A stretch of DNA of 48,428 bases from Pseudomonadota bacterium (lineage in GTDB: Bacteria; Pseudomonadota; Gammaproteobacteria; Xanthomonadales; SZUA-36), in contig JADFVZ010000050.1 in the NCBI GenBank assembly GCA_015222805.1, forward strand, positions 1-48,428, written 5' to 3'. The notes beneath the pieces are model-generated. The model was given only the letters and a program-made list of their open reading frames with translations, was not told where the DNA came from and made no database searches. Shown here in pieces: positions 44,808 through 48,428 of the stretch. A program made the translations under genes and the position numbers. Within the stretch, counting starts at the first letter, position 1, and each line of letters begins with the position of its first letter.

Positions 44808-45566
44808 CTATTTGGTATTCAGGTCGGGAAGGGCCCGGACGATCCGGCTGCGGGCAGTTTTATAACTGTCGCGGTAATTACCCAGTAGTTCGTCAAAGTC
44901 ATCTTCATCCATATTCTTTTTCATGACTTCGGCGAAAGTTGGAGAAGGTTCGGCCATATCGGCCCAGGACTCGGCCGGGAAGACGAAGGTGGCGCTATTG
45001 CCATATCCGCCGGAAATATTCCATGAGAGGGCGTAATCATTTTTAAAACCGCCCTTTTGCAGGGTTTCATGAATAACTTTGAGGTGTTTGCTGAAATCCA
45101 TGCCGGGTTTGATGTGCATATCACGCAAGGTGTAAAATTTATATTTCTTGCCTTCAGTCCAATGGTAGATTTCATCATCACCCATGGTCAGGTACTTTTC
45201 TGCATTTTCTATCAGTGGTGCAACATTCAGGGTCCAGAACTTACCAAGATCATCATCCCAGATATTTTCCATGGCATCCAGGTCAGCCCAGTTATGGTTA
45301 GCACTGCGGGCAATATATTGGCCGGTATCTGGACCGGTTTCTACTTTGTACCAATTCCAGTTAGCGTGCCCGGGTTTTTTGTTGTAGAGGTTATGAAAGC
45401 TTTTAATGGCATCTTCAAAGATCTGGTGCTTACCATCGGTAATATCCATTTGCCAGACTACTGCAACGTTGTCTGTTTTTTCCTCGTCTGCTGCGATAAC
45501 GGCCGTACTCAAAAACATACAGGCCAGCAACAGAATTAAGAGGGCTTTTATTGGTGAATTATTCAT
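44808..45566 (-). CDS. Secreted protein of unknown function
   Basis: The 252-residue protein has a clear signal peptide (ALLILLLACMFLSTAVIAA, cut near residue 25). The mature part is rich in Trp, Asp and Lys and appears to hold two similar halves, each with a long helix and a hydrophobic strand (VAVVWQMDITDGKHQIFEDA; KYKFYTLRDMHIKPGMDF), as in dimeric alpha/beta-barrel-type domains. This fold guess is tentative. A GGGAGA ribosome site precedes the ATG. It has its own strong terminator and no obvious operon partner. Confidence 0.8.
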   Translation of the reverse strand: MNNSPIKALLILLLACMFLSTAVIAADEEKTDNVAVVWQMDITDGKHQIFEDAIKSFHNLYNKKPGHANWNWYKVETGPDTGQYIARSANHNWADLDAMENIWDDDLGKFWTLNVAPLIENAEKYLTMGDDEIYHWTEGKKYKFYTLRDMHIKPGMDFSKHLKVIHETLQKGGFKNDYALSWNISGGYGNSATFVFPAESWADMAEPSPTFAEVMKKNMDEDDFDELLGNYRDSYKTARSRIVRALPDLNTK

Positions 45567-45668
45567 TTAGTGATTCTCCCTTACGAGTTTGAATGGGAAT
45601 TATTCCACATTCAACTCCAAGTATAGGAGAAAATAAAAATTTTGCTCACAAACGTTGAATAGCCGGTC

Positions 45669-45693
45669 CGTAGGGTGGGCATTTATGCCCACG
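45669..45693. repeat. Partial copy of the REP-like palindrome
   Basis: CGTAGGGTGGGCAT is followed by TT and ATGCCCAC. The left arm matches the copy at 8597-8628; the right arm diverges after CCCAC, leaving an 8-base perfect stem. It lies in the 172-base gap between the secreted protein and the symporter gene. Confidence 0.7.
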
Positions 45694-45738
45694 TGATCTG
45701 GTGGTTTCCTGGAAATGCATTCTTATTTTTAAACTTTT

Positions 45739-47031
45739 CTACGGCGTTTGCTCACCCCGTTCGAATTTCAGCCCGGCATTCGGGTCGTGGTATACCGTCA
45801 TATCCAGCTCGCTTTCAGATTTCGCCACAATTGTGGTAACCGCGGCGTCACCGGTAATATTCACAGCTGTTCGGGTCATGTCCAGCAAGCGGTCAACACC
45901 GAGGATCAGGGCAATGCCTTCTGTGGGCAGGCCCACATTGGCGAGTACCCCGGCAAGGATAACCAGGCCCACACTAGGAACGCCAGCAGTGCCAATAGAT
46001 GCCATGATAATCATCACTACAATCATCAGGTACTGGGATAGCGACAGGTCGATACCGTAGAACTGGGCAATAAAGCCGGTGGCGATACCCTGCATGATAG
46101 CGGTACCGTCCATGTTAATGGTGGCACCCATGGGGATAGTGAAAGAGGCCACCCGGTTGTTTACACCGATGCGTTTTTCCACGGTTTCCATGGTAACCGG
46201 AATGGTGGCATTGGACGATGCGGTTGAGAAGGCAAACATCATCGCTGGACGCATTTTCTTTAAGAAGGTTAGTGGGTTGAGGCCCGCAAACAGGATCAGG
46301 ATTGAAGGGTAAACAATCAGTCCATGAACCAGCAGCACAGTAAGGACCAGAACGATGTATTTTGCTACTTTGGCAAACTCGGCAAAATCAAGGCTGGCAC
46401 CGAGCATCAGGATCAGTGCAAAAACGCCTAAAGGTGCCATTTTCATCACCAGGGTGACCAGCATCATAATGACTTCATTCAGGTCGGAGAAAAACCCGGC
46501 AATACTGGCGCCCGCTTTACCACTGTGGGTGATGGCAATACCTAGCATTACCGCAAACACAATAATTGGCAGCATGTCGCCATTAGCCATGGCGCTGATC
46601 GGGTTGGTCGGGACGATATCAATCAATACCTCGACAAAGGTTTTATTTGTGGTTATTTCTTTCAGTGCTGCGGCTGCAGGTTCAGCCCCGATTCCAGGTT
46701 TGAATATAACTGCAGATAACAATGCCAGTGATACTGCAATACCCGTGGTTAACAAATACAGGCCGATGGTTTTTATACCAATCCGACCCAGGGTGGCAGG
46801 ATCAGCTAATGCAGATGTCCCGGTGACAAGGGAGACAAATACCAGCGGAACCACCAGCATTTTCAGCAGGTTGATAAAAATCGCACCGATGATTTTGAAT
46901 ATTCCGCCGGTTAGCCAGAGCTCAACCCATGCGGGGCTGCCAAGGCCATATTGGATAAACAGGCCAATGGAAAGGCCGGCGACCATGGCGAGAAAAATTT
47001 TGCCGCTGAGGCTCATATTACGGTATGACAT
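45739..47031 (-). CDS. Dicarboxylate/amino acid:cation symporter (DAACS family)
   Basis: The 430-residue transporter belongs to the GltP/DctA family that takes up glutamate, aspartate or C4-dicarboxylates with Na+ or H+. Signature elements are the serine-rich hairpin FSTASSNATIPVT, the NMDGTA motif (ATINMDGTAIMQG), the second hairpin AGVPSVGLV and the substrate-site helix DRLLDMTRTAVNITGDA. The last contains an Arg in RTAVNITGD, common in members that take acidic amino acids. Eight membrane helices are visible. The substrate is a prediction only. It diverges from glnS. Confidence 0.93.
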   Translation of the reverse strand: MSYRNMSLSGKIFLAMVAGLSIGLFIQYGLGSPAWVELWLTGGIFKIIGAIFINLLKMLVVPLVFVSLVTGTSALADPATLGRIGIKTIGLYLLTTGIAVSLALLSAVIFKPGIGAEPAAAALKEITTNKTFVEVLIDIVPTNPISAMANGDMLPIIVFAVMLGIAITHSGKAGASIAGFFSDLNEVIMMLVTLVMKMAPLGVFALILMLGASLDFAEFAKVAKYIVLVLTVLLVHGLIVYPSILILFAGLNPLTFLKKMRPAMMFAFSTASSNATIPVTMETVEKRIGVNNRVASFTIPMGATINMDGTAIMQGIATGFIAQFYGIDLSLSQYLMIVVMIIMASIGTAGVPSVGLVILAGVLANVGLPTEGIALILGVDRLLDMTRTAVNITGDAAVTTIVAKSESELDMTVYHDPNAGLKFERGEQTP

Positions 47032-47192
47032 GCAAATCCCTTATGAATTATCGTTATATTTATGCACTTAGAGTGCTATTTAGCACCATAAGCCTTGATG
47101 ATGCGATAGAATTTACACCCTTAATGAACAAAATGCCAAATTAGATGGCAAAAACTTGTAAATAACCTTTGGTAAAAGAAGCGATATTCGAA

Positions 47193-48428
47193 ATGAGTCA
47201 GGATTCAAATTCAGAAAACACGACAAAAACCAGCCACTTTATTCGCAATATTGTTATTGCGGACCTGGAGTCAGGCAAACATCAAAGTATCAAAACCCGT
47301 TTTCCTCCGGAACCTAACGGGTATCTGCATATTGGTCACTCCAAGTCGATTTGCCTGAATTTTGGACTGGCTGCTGAATTTTCAGGGCTGACTAATCTGC
47401 GCTTTGATGATACAAATCCCTGTAAAGAGGAAGAAGCCTATGCCCGCGCGATTGAGAAAGATGTCCGTTGGCTGGGGTTTGAATGGTCAGAATTGCGTCA
47501 CGCTTCAGACTATTTCGAAAATTTCTTTAATTATGCTGTTGAACTGATCGAAGCCGGCAAGGCCTATGTGGAAGAACTCAGTGCCGAAGAAATGCGTGAA
47601 TACCGCGGTACTTTAACTGAAGCCGGTCGAGCTAGCCCCTGGCGGGAACGTCCGCTTGAAGAGTCGCTGGATTTGTTCAAGCGCATGCGTGCGGGTGAAT
47701 TTGAAGATGGCCGCTATGTACTGCGGGCCAAAATTGATATGGCTTCCCCCAATATCAAAATGCGTGATCCCACCATTTACCGAATCCGTAATATCGCCCA
47801 CCAGCGCACGGGTGACAGCTGGCATATCTACCCTATGTATGATTTTGCCCACTGCATATCGGATGCGCTTGAAGGCATCACCCATTCACTTTGTACCCTG
47901 GAATTTGAGGACCACCGCCCGTTGTATGACTGGGTGCTGGATAATATTTCCATCGATTGTCATCCGCAGCAGATTGAATTTGCCCGCCTGAATCTTGATT
48001 ACACAGTAATGAGCAAGCGCCGCCTGAAACTGCTAGTGGATGAAAACCTGGTTAATGGCTGGGATGATCCTCGTATGCCCACCCTTGCGGGAATGCGTCG
48101 GCGCGGTTACCCGGCGGCGGCGATTCGTAATTTCTCGGAAGTCATCGGAGTTACCAAATCGGAATCGATCATCCCCCTGGGCGTACTGGAAAATGAAGTT
48201 CGCAATGAACTTAATCAGACCGCACCCCGCGCCATGGCGGTGCTGGATCCGTTGAAAGTAGTGTTGCTAAACTTCCCCGAAGGTAAAACCGAATGGTTTG
48301 AAGCAGCCCGCCATCCACAGGATGAATCCATGGGCAAGCGCCGGGTACCAATTACCCGCGAGATATTCATTGAACGCGGTGATTTTATGGAAGACCCGGT
48401 ACGTAAATATTTCCGCCTGAAACCGGGT
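47193..48428 (+). CDS. glnS: Glutaminyl-tRNA synthetase, 3' end cut by window edge
   Basis: The frame opens at ATG 47193 and runs 412 codons to the right edge with no stop, so about a quarter of the protein is missing. [15 protein letters not shown] contains the class I HIGH motif and the EPN signature of GlnS rather than GltX. FDDTNP, the KMSKS-loop variant VMSKRRL, and [18 protein letters not shown] are all typical. The missing part is the anticodon-binding region. A weak ribosome site precedes the ATG; the gene diverges from the symporter across 161 bases. Confidence 0.96.
   Translation, partial: MSQDSNSENTTKTSHFIRNIVIADLESGKHQSIKTRFPPEPNGYLHIGHSKSICLNFGLAAEFSGLTNLRFDDTNPCKEEEAYARAIEKDVRWLGFEWSELRHASDYFENFFNYAVELIEAGKAYVEELSAEEMREYRGTLTEAGRASPWRERPLEESLDLFKRMRAGEFEDGRYVLRAKIDMASPNIKMRDPTIYRIRNIAHQRTGDSWHIYPMYDFAHCISDALEGITHSLCTLEFEDHRPLYDWVLDNISIDCHPQQIEFARLNLDYTVMSKRRLKLLVDENLVNGWDDPRMPTLAGMRRRGYPAAAIRNFSEVIGVTKSESIIPLGVLENEVRNELNQTAPRAMAVLDPLKVVLLNFPEGKTEWFEAARHPQDESMGKRRVPITREIFIERGDFMEDPVRKYFRLKPG

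Noticed and set aside
44744-44926. 60-codon plus-strand frame
   Set aside because: It starts within terminator hairpins and runs antisense into the 44808 gene.

Overview
The window is chromosomal DNA from a gammaproteobacterium, probably a free-living aquatic one. No plasmid, prophage, integrase, transposase, CRISPR array, rRNA or tRNA is visible. The assignment rests on gene order and gene identity: recG-ridA-spoT-rpoZ-gmk-yicC facing rph-rdgB-hemW, mrcA facing pilMNOPQ, and ubiK beside a P-II gene are all typical of this class. Base composition is close to even over most of the window. The pepT region near 19.1-20.4 kb is clearly AT-richer.

Layout. At 0-8.6 kb lie two paralogous membrane-anchored TolB-like/TPR proteins (one cut by the left edge), a pair of bacterial PH-domain membrane proteins, ubiK, a P-II protein without its usual amtB partner, and a beta-hydroxyacid dehydrogenase. 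At 8.6-15.1 kb a minus-strand cluster carries yicC-gmk-rpoZ-spoT-ridA-recG, combining stringent response, nucleotide metabolism and DNA repair. At 15.2-17.8 kb rph-rdgB-hemW run the other way. At 17.8-22.5 kb there is an accessory islet with a surface protein ending in an IPTL-like sorting signal, AT-rich pepT, and a CNNM/CBS protein with a small membrane partner. Both its ends carry the 3' end of hemW in the same orientation, intact on the left and degenerate on the right. At 22.5-24.3 kb are rpmE2 and gltA.

At 24.3-32.3 kb mrcA and the complete type IV pilus alignment and secretin operon pilMNOPQ diverge from a shared 350-base region. At 32.4-35.7 kb a tightly overlapped operon holds hutG-hutF (last two steps of the five-step histidine degradation route), a DUF938 methyltransferase and msrC. 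At 35.9-41.2 kb are sixA, a PLP-dependent dehydratase, pepN, a small unknown gene and an EamA exporter. At 41.3-48.4 kb are a Tyr/Gly-rich lipoprotein, mnmG, a probable unannotated small RNA with its own promoter and terminator, a secreted protein of unknown function, a dicarboxylate/amino-acid:cation symporter, and glnS cut by the right edge.

The most interesting signals are not ordinary ORFs. They are the hemW-tail direct repeats bracketing the 17.8-22.5 kb islet, the structured small-RNA candidate at 44615-44732 with an anti-Shine-Dalgarno-like pyrimidine segment, two copies of a palindrome family (one supplies the recG stop codon), and a folded leader over the mnmG start. All functional calls come from reading motifs and gene order; no database search was run.
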